Part shown: one piece after another, positions 1-6,971 of the stretch
Layout of the letters: each line of letters opens with the position of its first letter
Position numbering within the stretch: the stretch's first letter is position 1
Made by a program: the position numbers and the translations under genes
Source: an uncultured Prevotella sp.
GTDB taxonomy: Bacteria; Bacteroidota; Bacteroidia; Bacteroidales; Bacteroidaceae
Direction: 5' to 3'
Assembly: GCA_900547085.1 (NCBI GenBank)
Contig: URFI01000011.1
Coordinates: 1 to 21,050, forward strand
DNA length: 21,050 bases
The notes under the pieces: model-generated
What the model was told of the DNA's origin: nothing
Seen by the model: the letters and a program-made list of their open reading frames with translations, nothing else
Databases searched by the model: none

Positions 1-300
1 CTTAGTAATGGCTTCGCTTTGAAACTGAAACAAGCCATCTTGTGAGAATTTATTGTTGTAAAAATTATTATCACTGATGAGCGGAGCGTGCATGCTGAAT
101 AAGGTTTGAATGAATCCTCGTTGCTCATCATTCTGCTCAAAAAACTTCTCACTGAACCCACTTTCTTTAGCAGCTAAATTGAGTATCTCTTTGTCATAAA
201 ACTGACATCCAAACTCATCGGCAAGCAGTTTGGCGATAATGCGTCCACCACTACCCACTTGGCGCCCAATATTAATAATCAGTTTGTCCTTGTTTTCCAT
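1..300 (-). CDS. Cytidylate kinase-like protein, partial (3' end beyond window)
   Basis: The minus strand reads from an ATG at 300-298 through exactly 100 codons to the window edge with no stop. The N-terminus (MENKDKLIINIGRQVGSGG, continuing with RIIAKLLADEF and FYDKEIL) matches the cytidylate-kinase-like family: a nucleotide-binding loop of the form GRQxGSGG followed by a helix and the 'YDKEIL' strand. Members are P-loop kinases presumed to act on nucleotides or a similar small substrate, but their true substrate is mostly untested, so I would not name it cmk. The start codon lies 29 nt inside the end of the MATE transporter gene, in another frame, so the two are probably co-transcribed and translationally coupled. 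The C-terminal half and its lid region cannot be seen. Confidence 0.8.
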   Translation of the reverse strand, partial: MENKDKLIINIGRQVGSGGRIIAKLLADEFGCQFYDKEILNLAAKESGFSEKFFEQNDEQRGFIQTLFSMHAPLISDNNFYNNKFSQDGLFQFQSEAITK

Positions 301-1660
301 TGGTAGATTCTTTATGTTGTATTTTGAATTTCTTCATATAAATCGTCATCATTATCACCGCTACAATCACCGCCACAAGGTCTGATGCAGGCAAAGCACC
401 CCATACGCCATCTATTCCAAACATGGGAGGTAAGATAGCTAACAGAGGTAACAGGAAAAGTAGCTGTCTGGATAAAGACAAGAAAATGCTAATTTTTACT
501 TTTCCGATACATTGAAAGAAGTTGGTAATCACCATCTGTGCCCCGACAACAGGGAACATCAGCAGGTCAATGCGTGTTCCCTTGATAGACATCGCAATGA
601 GTGTCGGGTCGTTTGTAAAGAGACGCACACAATAATACGGTATAAACATGGCGATAGCCCAACCAACGGTCATGATAACCGTGGCAGCTATAATAGATAA
701 CTCTAAAACCCTCATCACCCGATCGAGCTGCATAGCACCGTAATTGTAGCCAGCAATAGGCTGCATTCCTTGATTGATGCCCATGACGAACATGATGAAA
801 ACCACGCCGATACTATTGGCGATGCCATAAGCTCCTACTGCCATGTCACCTCCATAGCGCACAAACTGATTGTTCATGAAGATAACAATGATACAAGCGC
901 AAGCGTTCATCAAGAAAGGAGAGATGCCAATGCCGATGATATTTTTCACCAAATCGGACTTGAGGCGATAGATACCTCTTTTTAGATGTAACAACTCATT
1001 GGGGTTGCTAAACAACTTGAGCTGCCAAACCAATGCCATGGCTTGTGAAATAATCGTTGCAAAAGCGGCTCCTCGAATACCCCAGCCCCACCAAAGAATG
1101 AAGATTGCGTCCAAAATAGCATTCATGACCACCGTAAACATGGTGGCGTACATGGCTTGGTTGGGTTTGCTGGCAGCACGCAGCACGTTGTTCATGCCAA
1201 AATACATGTGAGATATGATGTTACCAATTAAGATAATTTCCATATAGTCTCGTGCATAAGGCAAGGTATTTTCGCTGGCACCGAAGAATAGGATAATGGG
1301 ATCTAAAAAGAGTAAACAAATAATTCCGAAAGCAAGTCCTATAATAATATTTAATGTAACAGAGTTTCCCAATACATTCTCGGCAATATCGTAGTCCTTC
1401 TGTCCCAACTTCACAGAAATAGCAGTAGACGATCCTACACCTACAGCAGCACCAAAAGCAGCAGACAAGTTCATGAGTGGAAAGGTAATTGCTAATCCTG
1501 AAATTGCCAACGGACCCACCACCTGACCGATGAAAATGCGATCTATCATATTATATAGCGATGATGCCGTCATGGCAATCACGGCCGGCATGGCGTATTG
1601 CATCAGTAGTGCGCCAACAGGTTTGGTTCCTAATTCTAATGTTGCTGCTTTATTACCCAT
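272..1660 (-). CDS. MATE family efflux transporter
   Basis: A 462-residue very hydrophobic protein with about 12 predicted membrane segments in two similar halves, the usual size of the multidrug and toxic compound extrusion (MATE) family. The N-terminus (LGTKPVGALLMQYAMPAVIAM, then SSLYNMIDRIFIGQVVG) is the family's typical first helix and loop, where 'P...Y...D..FIG' is highly conserved; 'GINQGMQPIAGYNYGA' near residues 315-330 is the matching motif of the second half. Such proteins expel cationic drugs or metabolites across the inner membrane in exchange for Na+ or H+; this substrate is unknown. The start at 1660 has GGAG 8 nt upstream and a TACATTTG -7 box about 25 nt upstream. It overlaps the downstream kinase-like gene by 29 nt, which suggests a two-gene operon divergent from xseA. 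Confidence 0.92.
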   Translation of the reverse strand: MGNKAATLELGTKPVGALLMQYAMPAVIAMTASSLYNMIDRIFIGQVVGPLAISGLAITFPLMNLSAAFGAAVGVGSSTAISVKLGQKDYDIAENVLGNSVTLNIIIGLAFGIICLLFLDPIILFFGASENTLPYARDYMEIILIGNIISHMYFGMNNVLRAASKPNQAMYATMFTVVMNAILDAIFILWWGWGIRGAAFATIISQAMALVWQLKLFSNPNELLHLKRGIYRLKSDLVKNIIGIGISPFLMNACACIIVIFMNNQFVRYGGDMAVGAYGIANSIGVVFIMFVMGINQGMQPIAGYNYGAMQLDRVMRVLELSIIAATVIMTVGWAIAMFIPYYCVRLFTNDPTLIAMSIKGTRIDLLMFPVVGAQMVITNFFQCIGKVKISIFLSLSRQLLFLLPLLAILPPMFGIDGVWGALPASDLVAVIVAVIMMTIYMKKFKIQHKESTNGKQGQTDY

Positions 1661-1685
1661 TCAAAAATCTCCATGTTTATCTTTG

Positions 1686-1693
1686 CAAATGTA
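1686..1693 (-). promoter_or_regulatory. Candidate -7 box for the MATE gene
   Basis: The minus strand reads TACATTTG, a perfect Bacteroidetes -7 (TAnnTTTG), 25 nt before the MATE ATG. I find no good TTTG -33 box at the expected spacing, so this is only a partial match. Confidence 0.45.
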
Positions 1694-1779
1694 CAAAAAA
1701 CTTCTGGTTCATCATAGTCTGAACCAAGGATAAAGAATCCTTTTCCTTATTTTATCAGTTATCTTTGAAATTAAAATTG

Positions 1780-1787
1780 TATTTTTG
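1780..1787 (+). promoter_or_regulatory. xseA: Candidate -7 box for xseA-xseB
   Basis: TATTTTTG fits the TAnnTTTG -7 consensus and lies 26 nt before the ATG at 1814. A TTTG at 1764-1767 is too close (12 nt) to be a normal -33 box. The site covers an in-frame GTG at 1787, which argues against that GTG as the start of xseA. Confidence 0.4.
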
Positions 1788-1813
1788 TGCATCTTAGTCA
1801 CAATAGCAATCAG

Positions 1814-3112
1814 ATGATGAAGCAGGCTCTTTCTTTATACGAACTCAACGAACTGGTGCGCGAAACCCTCCAAACCACCATGCCAGATGAATATTGGGTG
1901 GAGGCCGAATTGTCTGAGGTGCGCGAGGTAAGGGGGCACTGTTACATGGAACTGGTGCAGAAAGATGAGCGAACCAACACGCCCGTGGCCAAGGCATCGG
2001 CCAAATGTTGGAAGAACAAGTGGATGCTGATGCGCCCTTACTTTGAACGCACAACTGGACAAGTGCTGCGCGCTGGCATGAAGGTATTGCTGAAGGTGTA
2101 CGCCAATTTCCACGAGGCTTACGGCTTTTCTTGGATTGTTACCGACATAGACCCCGTGTACACCATGGGCGACATGGCCCGCAAGCGCTTGGAAATCATT
2201 GCTCGTTTGAAGGCCGAAGGGGTGTTCGACCTGCAAAAAGACTTGCACCTATCCATGTTTACGCGCCGCGTTGCCGTCATTTCCAGTGAGCAGGCGGCCG
2301 GCTATGGCGACTTTTTACGTCAGTTAAAAGATTGCGAGCAGGGGTTCAACTTTGAGGTTCAGCTCTTCCCTGCCGTCATGCAAGGCGAACGAGTGGAATC
2401 CACCATCATCGAAGCCTTGAACCACATCAATGCGCAAGTCGATGACTTTGATGTGGTGGTCATCATCCGTGGCGGCGGAGCAACTAGCGATTTGAGTGGT
2501 TTCGACACGCTTTCGCTGGCCGAGAACGTGGCCAATTTCCCCTTGCCCATCATCACTGGAATTGGACATGAGCGTGATGAGAGTGTGTTGGACATGGTTT
2601 CGTTCCGTCGGGTCAAAACCCCTACGGCAGCGGCGGCGTATCTCATCGATAACCTGGCTGACACTTTGGCTCGGATAAACGATGCGCAAAGTGAGATGGT
2701 GCAAATCGTGAGACACTGCATGGAACAACAGAAGAATCGATTCGTGCGCGTATCGAGCAAAATACCGGTACTTTTCTCGCATGTCAGGGTGCGGCAGGAA
2801 GAGCGTTTGCAACAATGTTTTTTGCAACTCACCGCCCGAGCTTCCCGCAAAATCTCTGATGCTCAGCATCACGTCCAAGTACTTTCAAACAGTTTGAAAC
2901 CGATGGCTGAGCGCAAAATCGTGACGGAAGGGCATCGCTTGGACATGCTTCAACAGCGATGCAAGTCGCTGGATCCCCAACTGCTTCTAAGCCGTGGCTA
3001 CAGCATCACGCTGCACCAAGGACGCGCGGTGCGCCATGCCGGCGAGTTGAAGACGGGCGACGAGATAGAAACGCGCGTGGAGAATGGAACATTCAAATCA
3101 ATCATTAAATAA
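1814..3112 (+). CDS. xseA: Exodeoxyribonuclease VII large subunit
   Basis: XseA is the catalytic subunit of cytoplasmic exonuclease VII, which degrades single-stranded DNA from both ends to short oligonucleotides and acts in repair and recombination. From the ATG at 1814 it is 432 residues, normal for the family. The first 100 residues form the OB-fold ('EYWVEAELSEVREVRGHCYMEL'); the catalytic domain contains 'VAVISSEQAAGYGDF', the glycine-rich 'VVVIIRGGGATSDLSGFD', and 'PIITGIGHERDESVLDMV' followed by 'KTPTAAAAYLID'. The C-terminus has long helices and the terminal 'LSRGYSITLHQG' element. The frame is open to a GTG at 1787, but that codon sits on a putative -7 box, so 1814 (or 1817) is preferred. 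xseB follows after 1 nt, so both subunits come from one message. Confidence 0.96.
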   Translation: MMKQALSLYELNELVRETLQTTMPDEYWVEAELSEVREVRGHCYMELVQKDERTNTPVAKASAKCWKNKWMLMRPYFERTTGQVLRAGMKVLLKVYANFHEAYGFSWIVTDIDPVYTMGDMARKRLEIIARLKAEGVFDLQKDLHLSMFTRRVAVISSEQAAGYGDFLRQLKDCEQGFNFEVQLFPAVMQGERVESTIIEALNHINAQVDDFDVVVIIRGGGATSDLSGFDTLSLAENVANFPLPIITGIGHERDESVLDMVSFRRVKTPTAAAAYLIDNLADTLARINDAQSEMVQIVRHCMEQQKNRFVRVSSKIPVLFSHVRVRQEERLQQCFLQLTARASRKISDAQHHVQVLSNSLKPMAERKIVTEGHRLDMLQQRCKSLDPQLLLSRGYSITLHQGRAVRHAGELKTGDEIETRVENGTFKSIIK

Positions 3113-3113
3113 T

Positions 3114-3305
3114 ATGACCAAAGAAATAAACTATGAAGAAGCTGTTCGGCAGCTGGAAAACATTGTGCAGCGAATGGAAAACGAGGAGCTCGACATCGAC
3201 GAATTGACCACCGAACTGAAGAACGCTCAAAAGCTCATCAAACTTTGTAAGGCGCGTCTGACAAAGGTAGATGCTGACATTAAGAAGATTTTGGAAGAGG
3301 ATTAA
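3114..3305 (+). CDS. xseB: Exodeoxyribonuclease VII small subunit
   Basis: A 63-residue helical protein starting 1 nt after the xseA stop codon. The sequence (INYEEAVRQLENIVQRME, then LDIDELTTELKNAQKLIKLCKARL) matches XseB: 'Y-E-x-A-x-x-x-L-E-x-I-V' in the first helix and a second coiled helix ending 'CKxxL'. The small subunits bind the long helical arm of XseA and are required for exonuclease VII activity. An in-frame ATG at 3084 lies inside xseA and would add ten residues unrelated to the family, so 3114 is the better start. Translational coupling with xseA is likely and would help set the excess of small over large subunit. Confidence 0.95.
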   Translation: MTKEINYEEAVRQLENIVQRMENEELDIDELTTELKNAQKLIKLCKARLTKVDADIKKILEED

Positions 3306-3339
3306 GTGTGTTCAGCACTGCAAAAAATATGTTACAATC

Positions 3340-3371
3340 GTTGTGCTTGCGCGATATTTTGCCTATTTTTG
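3340..3371 (+). promoter_or_regulatory. ilvE: Bacteroidetes-type promoter for ilvE
   Basis: A -33 box (gTTG at 3340-3343), a 20-nt spacer and a perfect -7 box TATTTTTG (3364-3371). The ATG of ilvE lies 42 nt downstream of the -7 box, leaving a leader of roughly 35 nt. Confidence 0.7.
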
Positions 3372-3412
3372 CGAAACACATGATGTGATTATAAACCTTT
3401 TAAACAGACAAG

Positions 3413-4432
3413 ATGATGAAAAATATTGATTGGGCTAACCTGTCCTTCGGTTACGTGAAGACCGACTATAACGTGCGTTGCTACTATCGTGACGGTCAAT
3501 GGGGCGAGATTGAAGTCTGCTCCGACGAGTACCTCAATATGCACATGGCCGCTGCTTGCCTGCACTATGGACAAGAGGCTTTCGAGGGTTTGAAGGCCTA
3601 TCGCTGTCCGGATGGGAAGATACGCGTGTTCAGAATGAACGAGAACGCGGCTCGTTTGCAGAGTACTTGCCGCGGAATCGTGATGCCTGAGCTGCCTATC
3701 GAGCGTTTTGAAGAGATGGTTAAGATGGTGGTGAGGCTCAACCAAGCGTACATACCACCATACGAGAGCGGAGCTACGCTATACATTCGTCCGCTGCTCA
3801 TCGGCACTTCGGCGCAGGTTGGCGTGGGTGCGGCGCGCGAATACGCATTCATCATCTTTGTCACCCCTGTGGGACCTTATTTCAAAGGTGGATTTTCCAG
3901 CAACCCATACGTCATCATGCGCGGCTACGACCGCTCGGCTCCTCTGGGAACAGGTAAGTACAAGGTGGGTGGCAACTATGCCGCATCGCTCTACGCACAC
4001 AGCATCGCCCACGAAAAAGGGTATGCTAGTGAGTTTTATCTCGATGCCAAAGAGAAGAAATACATCGACGAATGTGGGGCTGCAAACTTCTTCGGCATTA
4101 AGAACAACACATATATCACGCCCAAGTCGACCAGCATCCTGCCCTCCATCACCAACAAGAGCCTCATGCAGTTGGCCGAAGACATGGGACTGAAGGTGGA
4201 ACATCGTCCCATTCCCGAAGAAGAGTTGGAAACATTTGAGGAAGCCGGAGCCTGCGGAACAGCTGCCGTCATCAGCCCCATCAGCTACCTCGACGACCTC
4301 GATACGGGCAAACGTTATGACTTTGGTGACAAACCTGGCCCTATCTCCACAAAGCTGTACAACAAGTTGCGTGGTGTACAGTATGGCACGGAGCCAGACA
4401 TTCATGGCTGGACTACCGTGGTGATAGAGTAA
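3413..4432 (+). CDS. ilvE: Branched-chain amino acid aminotransferase
   Basis: A cytoplasmic fold-type-IV PLP enzyme that interconverts leucine, isoleucine and valine with their 2-oxo acids using glutamate/2-oxoglutarate. The 339 residues match the longer bacterial/eukaryotic-like BCAT form. Visible motifs are 'ALHYGQ-EAFEGLKAYR'-like residues 50-64, 'IRPLLIGTSAQVGVGAAREY' near 126-144, the PLP lysine K184 in 'GKYKVGGNYAASL', and 'SEFYLDAKEKKYIDECGAAN' near 206-225 (the E. coli IlvE counterpart reads EGAGEN). 'ACGTAAVISPISYL' near 282-295 is the phosphate-binding segment ('GTAAE' in E. coli). ATGs at 3413 and 3416 are both possible starts. It has its own promoter and is followed by two terminator hairpins, so it appears to be a single-gene unit. 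Confidence 0.95.
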   Translation: MMKNIDWANLSFGYVKTDYNVRCYYRDGQWGEIEVCSDEYLNMHMAAACLHYGQEAFEGLKAYRCPDGKIRVFRMNENAARLQSTCRGIVMPELPIERFEEMVKMVVRLNQAYIPPYESGATLYIRPLLIGTSAQVGVGAAREYAFIIFVTPVGPYFKGGFSSNPYVIMRGYDRSAPLGTGKYKVGGNYAASLYAHSIAHEKGYASEFYLDAKEKKYIDECGAANFFGIKNNTYITPKSTSILPSITNKSLMQLAEDMGLKVEHRPIPEEELETFEEAGACGTAAVISPISYLDDLDTGKRYDFGDKPGPISTKLYNKLRGVQYGTEPDIHGWTTVVIE

Positions 4433-4446
4433 TAGTGGATAATATA

Positions 4447-4474
4447 GAAGAGCGGCATTCTTGTCGCTCTTTTC
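4447..4474 (+). terminator. Rho-independent terminator after ilvE
   Basis: Stem AAGAGCG (4448-4454) pairs with CGCTCTT (4465-4471) around a 10-nt loop, followed directly by more T residues. It starts 15 nt after the ilvE stop codon. Confidence 0.7.
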
Positions 4475-4481
4475 TGTTTAG

Positions 4482-4505
4482 GGGCGGCATGAAAGTCGCC
4501 CTTTT
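4482..4505 (+). terminator. Second, tandem terminator after ilvE
   Basis: Stem GGGCGGC (4482-4488) pairs with GTCGCCC (4495-4501), with one G-T pair and a 6-nt loop, and is followed by TTTT. Together with the hairpin just upstream it gives two terminators in a row. Confidence 0.65.
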
Positions 4506-4562
4506 ATGTTCATAACTGTTGGTTTTTCATCACACAAATATGATGTGTTATGGAAGTCATAT

Positions 4563-4650
4563 CCAATCTCTTTGACTTTACCCTCCAAACCCATTGACTT
4601 TGTCTTGTAATCCCATTGACTTTGACCTCCAAACTCATTGACTTTGGAAG
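4563..4650 (+). repeat. 22-bp-period tandem array, copy 1 (four units)
   Basis: Four contiguous 22-bp units begin at 4563, 4585, 4607 and 4629. The core is close to CCAAACTCATTGACTTTG plus four variable bases; TTGACTTT recurs at 4572, 4594, 4616 and 4638. A matching four-unit array lies at 10608-10695 in the opposite orientation. The 5' unit boundary (TTGACTTTACCCTCCAAACC) and the last unit are nearly the same in both. It lies in the 408-nt gap between ilvE and trmB, between the terminators and the trmB promoter. Confidence 0.85.
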
Positions 4651-4681
4651 ATCAAACGATAGTTTATGAAAATCAATTAAT

Positions 4682-4699
4682 TACAAAGATTCCTTTGTA
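4682..4699. repeat. Short inverted repeat upstream of trmB
   Basis: TACAAAG (4682-4688) and CTTTGTA (4693-4699) form a perfect 7-bp inverted repeat with a 4-bp spacer. It could be a dimeric regulator site or a small hairpin; no regulator is identified. Confidence 0.4.
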
Positions 4700-4789
4700 T
4701 CTTTTGCGTATGTTTCAAAGATGAGAATCGAAGATGACGAAACGTGTGTGAGAAGGGATGATATTTCGGCCGATTAAAGCCTATGTGGG

Positions 4790-4821
4790 TTTGGCTGAAA
4801 ATAAATAATTGATTATCTTTG
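4790..4821 (+). promoter_or_regulatory. trmB: Bacteroidetes-type promoter for trmB
   Basis: A perfect TTTG -33 box (4790-4793), a 20-nt spacer and a perfect TATCTTTG -7 box (4814-4821). The trmB ATG follows 19 nt after the -7 box, so the leader is very short. Confidence 0.8.
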
Positions 4822-4840
4822 CAAACACAAAAAACACTTT

Positions 4841-5611
4841 ATGGGCAAAGGAAAATTAGAGAAATTTGCTGAAATGGAGACATTCAAGAATGTCTTTCAA
4901 TATCCCTTTTCTGTACTTGAGAACGTTCCTTTCGATATGAAAGGTCACTGGTGCGACGATTATTTTAAGAACAATCATCCCATTGTGCTGGAACTGGGAT
5001 GTGGTAAGGGTGAGTATACCGTGGGGCTGGCCAGACTTTTCCCCGACGTGAACTTCATTGGCGTGGACATCAAGGGCGCGCGCATGTGGACCGGAGCCAA
5101 GCAGGCTTTGGCGGAAGGGTTGGACAATGTGGCTTTTCTGCGCACGAACATCGAGATGATTGACCGCTTTTTTGCCCCGGATGAGGTGAGGGAAATATGG
5201 CTCACTTTCTCTGATCCGCAGATGAAGAATGCCAGAAAACGGCTCTCCAGCACCTTTTTCATGAACCGCTATCGCCGTTTCTTAGTGGACGGTGGGGTGG
5301 TGCATCTCAAGACCGACTCTAACTTTTTGTTCACTTACACGTCGCTCATGGTGGAGAAAAACCAGCTGCCGTTGCTCCAAAAGACAGCCGACCTGTATCA
5401 CACCGCTGACGTTGACGAGGCCACCCGGCGCATCTTGTCCATCCAGACGTATTATGAAAGTATGTGGATGGAGCGAGGATTGAACATCAAGTACATCAAA
5501 TTCCGACTGCCGCGTGAAGGCCAGTTGGAAGAGCCCGACGTAGAAATACCGCTCGACGACTATCGCAGTTACCACCGTAGCAAGCGCAGTGGCAAGGCTA
5601 CTGGTAAGTAG
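4841..5611 (+). CDS. trmB: tRNA (guanine(46)-N7)-methyltransferase
   Basis: TrmB uses S-adenosylmethionine to methylate N7 of G46 in the tRNA variable loop. The protein has 256 residues. The SAM-binding loop is 'VLELGCGKGEYTVGLA' (49-64), followed by the acidic 'FIGVDIKGAR' (72-81). The family hallmark near 123-135, 'FSDPQMKNARKRL', corresponds to the FPDPWxKxxHxKRRL signature, and 'VHLKTD' (154-159) is the conserved catalytic-side strand. The DPW tryptophan is replaced by Q, and the signature is shorter in this lineage. The short leader and clear promoter fix the ATG at 4841. The Mrp-family gene follows after about 100 nt on the same strand and may share the transcript. Confidence 0.94.
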   Translation: MGKGKLEKFAEMETFKNVFQYPFSVLENVPFDMKGHWCDDYFKNNHPIVLELGCGKGEYTVGLARLFPDVNFIGVDIKGARMWTGAKQALAEGLDNVAFLRTNIEMIDRFFAPDEVREIWLTFSDPQMKNARKRLSSTFFMNRYRRFLVDGGVVHLKTDSNFLFTYTSLMVEKNQLPLLQKTADLYHTADVDEATRRILSIQTYYESMWMERGLNIKYIKFRLPREGQLEEPDVEIPLDDYRSYHRSKRSGKATGK

Positions 5612-5708
5612 AACCCATCAAAAACAAAATCAGATGAAAAATCTGTGTTGCATCGACAGGGCATGAACCTGTAATCAATCAATTGAAAAATCCCTCCAAA
5701 AAGAAGAG

Positions 5709-6839
5709 ATGACAACGCTAAATACAAAACATGAGAAGATGACTTTATATCCAAAACTAATTACTGAAGCATTGGCAACGGTGATGTATCCCGGAACCAA
5801 GAAGAACCTCATTGAGAGCGACATGCTGGCAGATGACATCCGAATCGATGGGATGAAGGTGGAATTTACCTTGGTATTTCCCCGTGAAACCGATCCTTTT
5901 CTGCGGTCAACGCTCAAGGCTGCCGAGGCTGCCATCCACTTTCATGTGGGAAAAGAGGTTGAGGTGAATATCAAAACCGAGTTCAAAACCGCACCAAGAC
6001 CAGAGGTAGACAAGTTGCTTCCGCAAGTGAAGAACATCATTGCGGTGAGTTCCGGCAAAGGTGGAGTGGGCAAGTCGACCATCTCTTCCAATCTGGCTAT
6101 AGCCTTGGCACAGCTGGGTTACAAGGTGGGATTATTGGATGCTGACATCTTCGGACCATCCATGCCCAAGATGTTCGGTGTAGAAAACGAACGCGTTTAC
6201 GCCATCGAGAAAGAGGGCAGACAACTTATTGTGCCGATAGAGAAATATGGTGTGAAGTTGTTGAGCGTGGGTTTCTTCGTCAATCCCCAGACCGCAACGC
6301 TCTGGCGAGGCAGCATGGCGTCGAATGCGTTGAAGCAATTGATTGCCGATGCTGATTGGGGCGAGCTGGATTACTTCATCCTTGACACGCCACCAGGTAC
6401 AAGCGACATTCATTTAACATTGCTCCAAACGCTTGCTATCACAGGAGCAGTCATCGTGAGCACGCCGCAGAAGGTGGCTTTGGCTGATGCTAGGAAGGGC
6501 ATTGATATGTACCAGAACGACAAAGTGAACGTGCCGATTCTGGGATTGGTGGAAAATATGGCTTGGTTCACACCCGCTGAACTGCCAGAGAACAAATATT
6601 TCATCTTTGGAAAGGATGGCTGCAAGAACCTGGCAGACGAGATGAAACTGCCGTTGTTGGCGCAGATTCCCATCGTGCAGAGCATCTGTGAGAATGGTGA
6701 TGGTGGCGAACCGTCGGCTGTTCACACTGATACGATGACAGGACAGGCCTTTATCAACCTGGCACAAGCAGTGGTCACCGTGACCAACAGACGAAACAAA
6801 GAACAACAACCCACAAAGATAGTCAAGGTAAATAAATAG
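5709..6839 (+). CDS. Mrp/NBP35-family P-loop ATPase (iron-sulfur carrier family, CxxC absent)
   Basis: A cytoplasmic ATPase of the Mrp/ApbC/NBP35 family, whose members carry [4Fe-4S] clusters to target proteins. It has 376 residues from 5709, or 366 from the ATG at 5739 (MTLYPK), where an N-terminal DUF59/MIP18-like domain begins. The deviant Walker A 'GKGGVGKS' spans 116-123; 'GLLDADIFGPSMPKMFG' (141-157) and 'FILDTPPGTSD' (223-233) are the A' and Walker B regions. Where Mrp proteins normally have NMxxFxCPxC, this one reads 'ENMAWFTPAELPENKYFIFG' (282-301), so the cluster-binding cysteine pair is missing; the only cysteines are C305 and C327. Other Bacteroidetes homologues, as I recall, share this. 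It probably follows trmB in one transcript. Confidence 0.9.
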   Translation: MTTLNTKHEKMTLYPKLITEALATVMYPGTKKNLIESDMLADDIRIDGMKVEFTLVFPRETDPFLRSTLKAAEAAIHFHVGKEVEVNIKTEFKTAPRPEVDKLLPQVKNIIAVSSGKGGVGKSTISSNLAIALAQLGYKVGLLDADIFGPSMPKMFGVENERVYAIEKEGRQLIVPIEKYGVKLLSVGFFVNPQTATLWRGSMASNALKQLIADADWGELDYFILDTPPGTSDIHLTLLQTLAITGAVIVSTPQKVALADARKGIDMYQNDKVNVPILGLVENMAWFTPAELPENKYFIFGKDGCKNLADEMKLPLLAQIPIVQSICENGDGGEPSAVHTDTMTGQAFINLAQAVVTVTNRRNKEQQPTKIVKVNK

Positions 6840-6868
6840 GGTTACCCCCAACAAGCAACATTCATTTT

Positions 6869-6903
6869 CAGCGTCATTGGCGTGAATCACAGGCGCAACG
6901 CTG
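6869..6903. terminator. Possible bidirectional terminator between the Mrp and CLC genes
   Basis: CAGCGT (6869-6874) pairs with ACGCTG (6898-6903), with TTTT on the left and AAAA a few bases to the right. It lies between two convergent genes where termination in both directions is needed. The long loop makes this a weak call. Confidence 0.3.
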
Positions 6904-6971
6904 CTGTAAAATTGTGGCGAACATGAGGCATGGAGAAACCATCCGCTTTCGTGTTTGCCATTTACTTTTAA

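Noticed and set aside
3779..4405. A 208-aa minus-strand reading frame
   Set aside because: It is entirely antisense to ilvE and follows that gene's codon pattern; no family resemblance or promoter.
4563..4650. A small CRISPR array
   Set aside because: The units are contiguous at 22 bp with only 4 variable bases; there are no spacer-sized unique sequences and no cas genes nearby.
5634..5666. A ten-codon leader peptide (MKNLCCIDRA) before the Mrp-family gene
   Set aside because: It has no clear ribosome binding site, attenuator hairpins or run of a regulated amino acid; such short frames are expected by chance.
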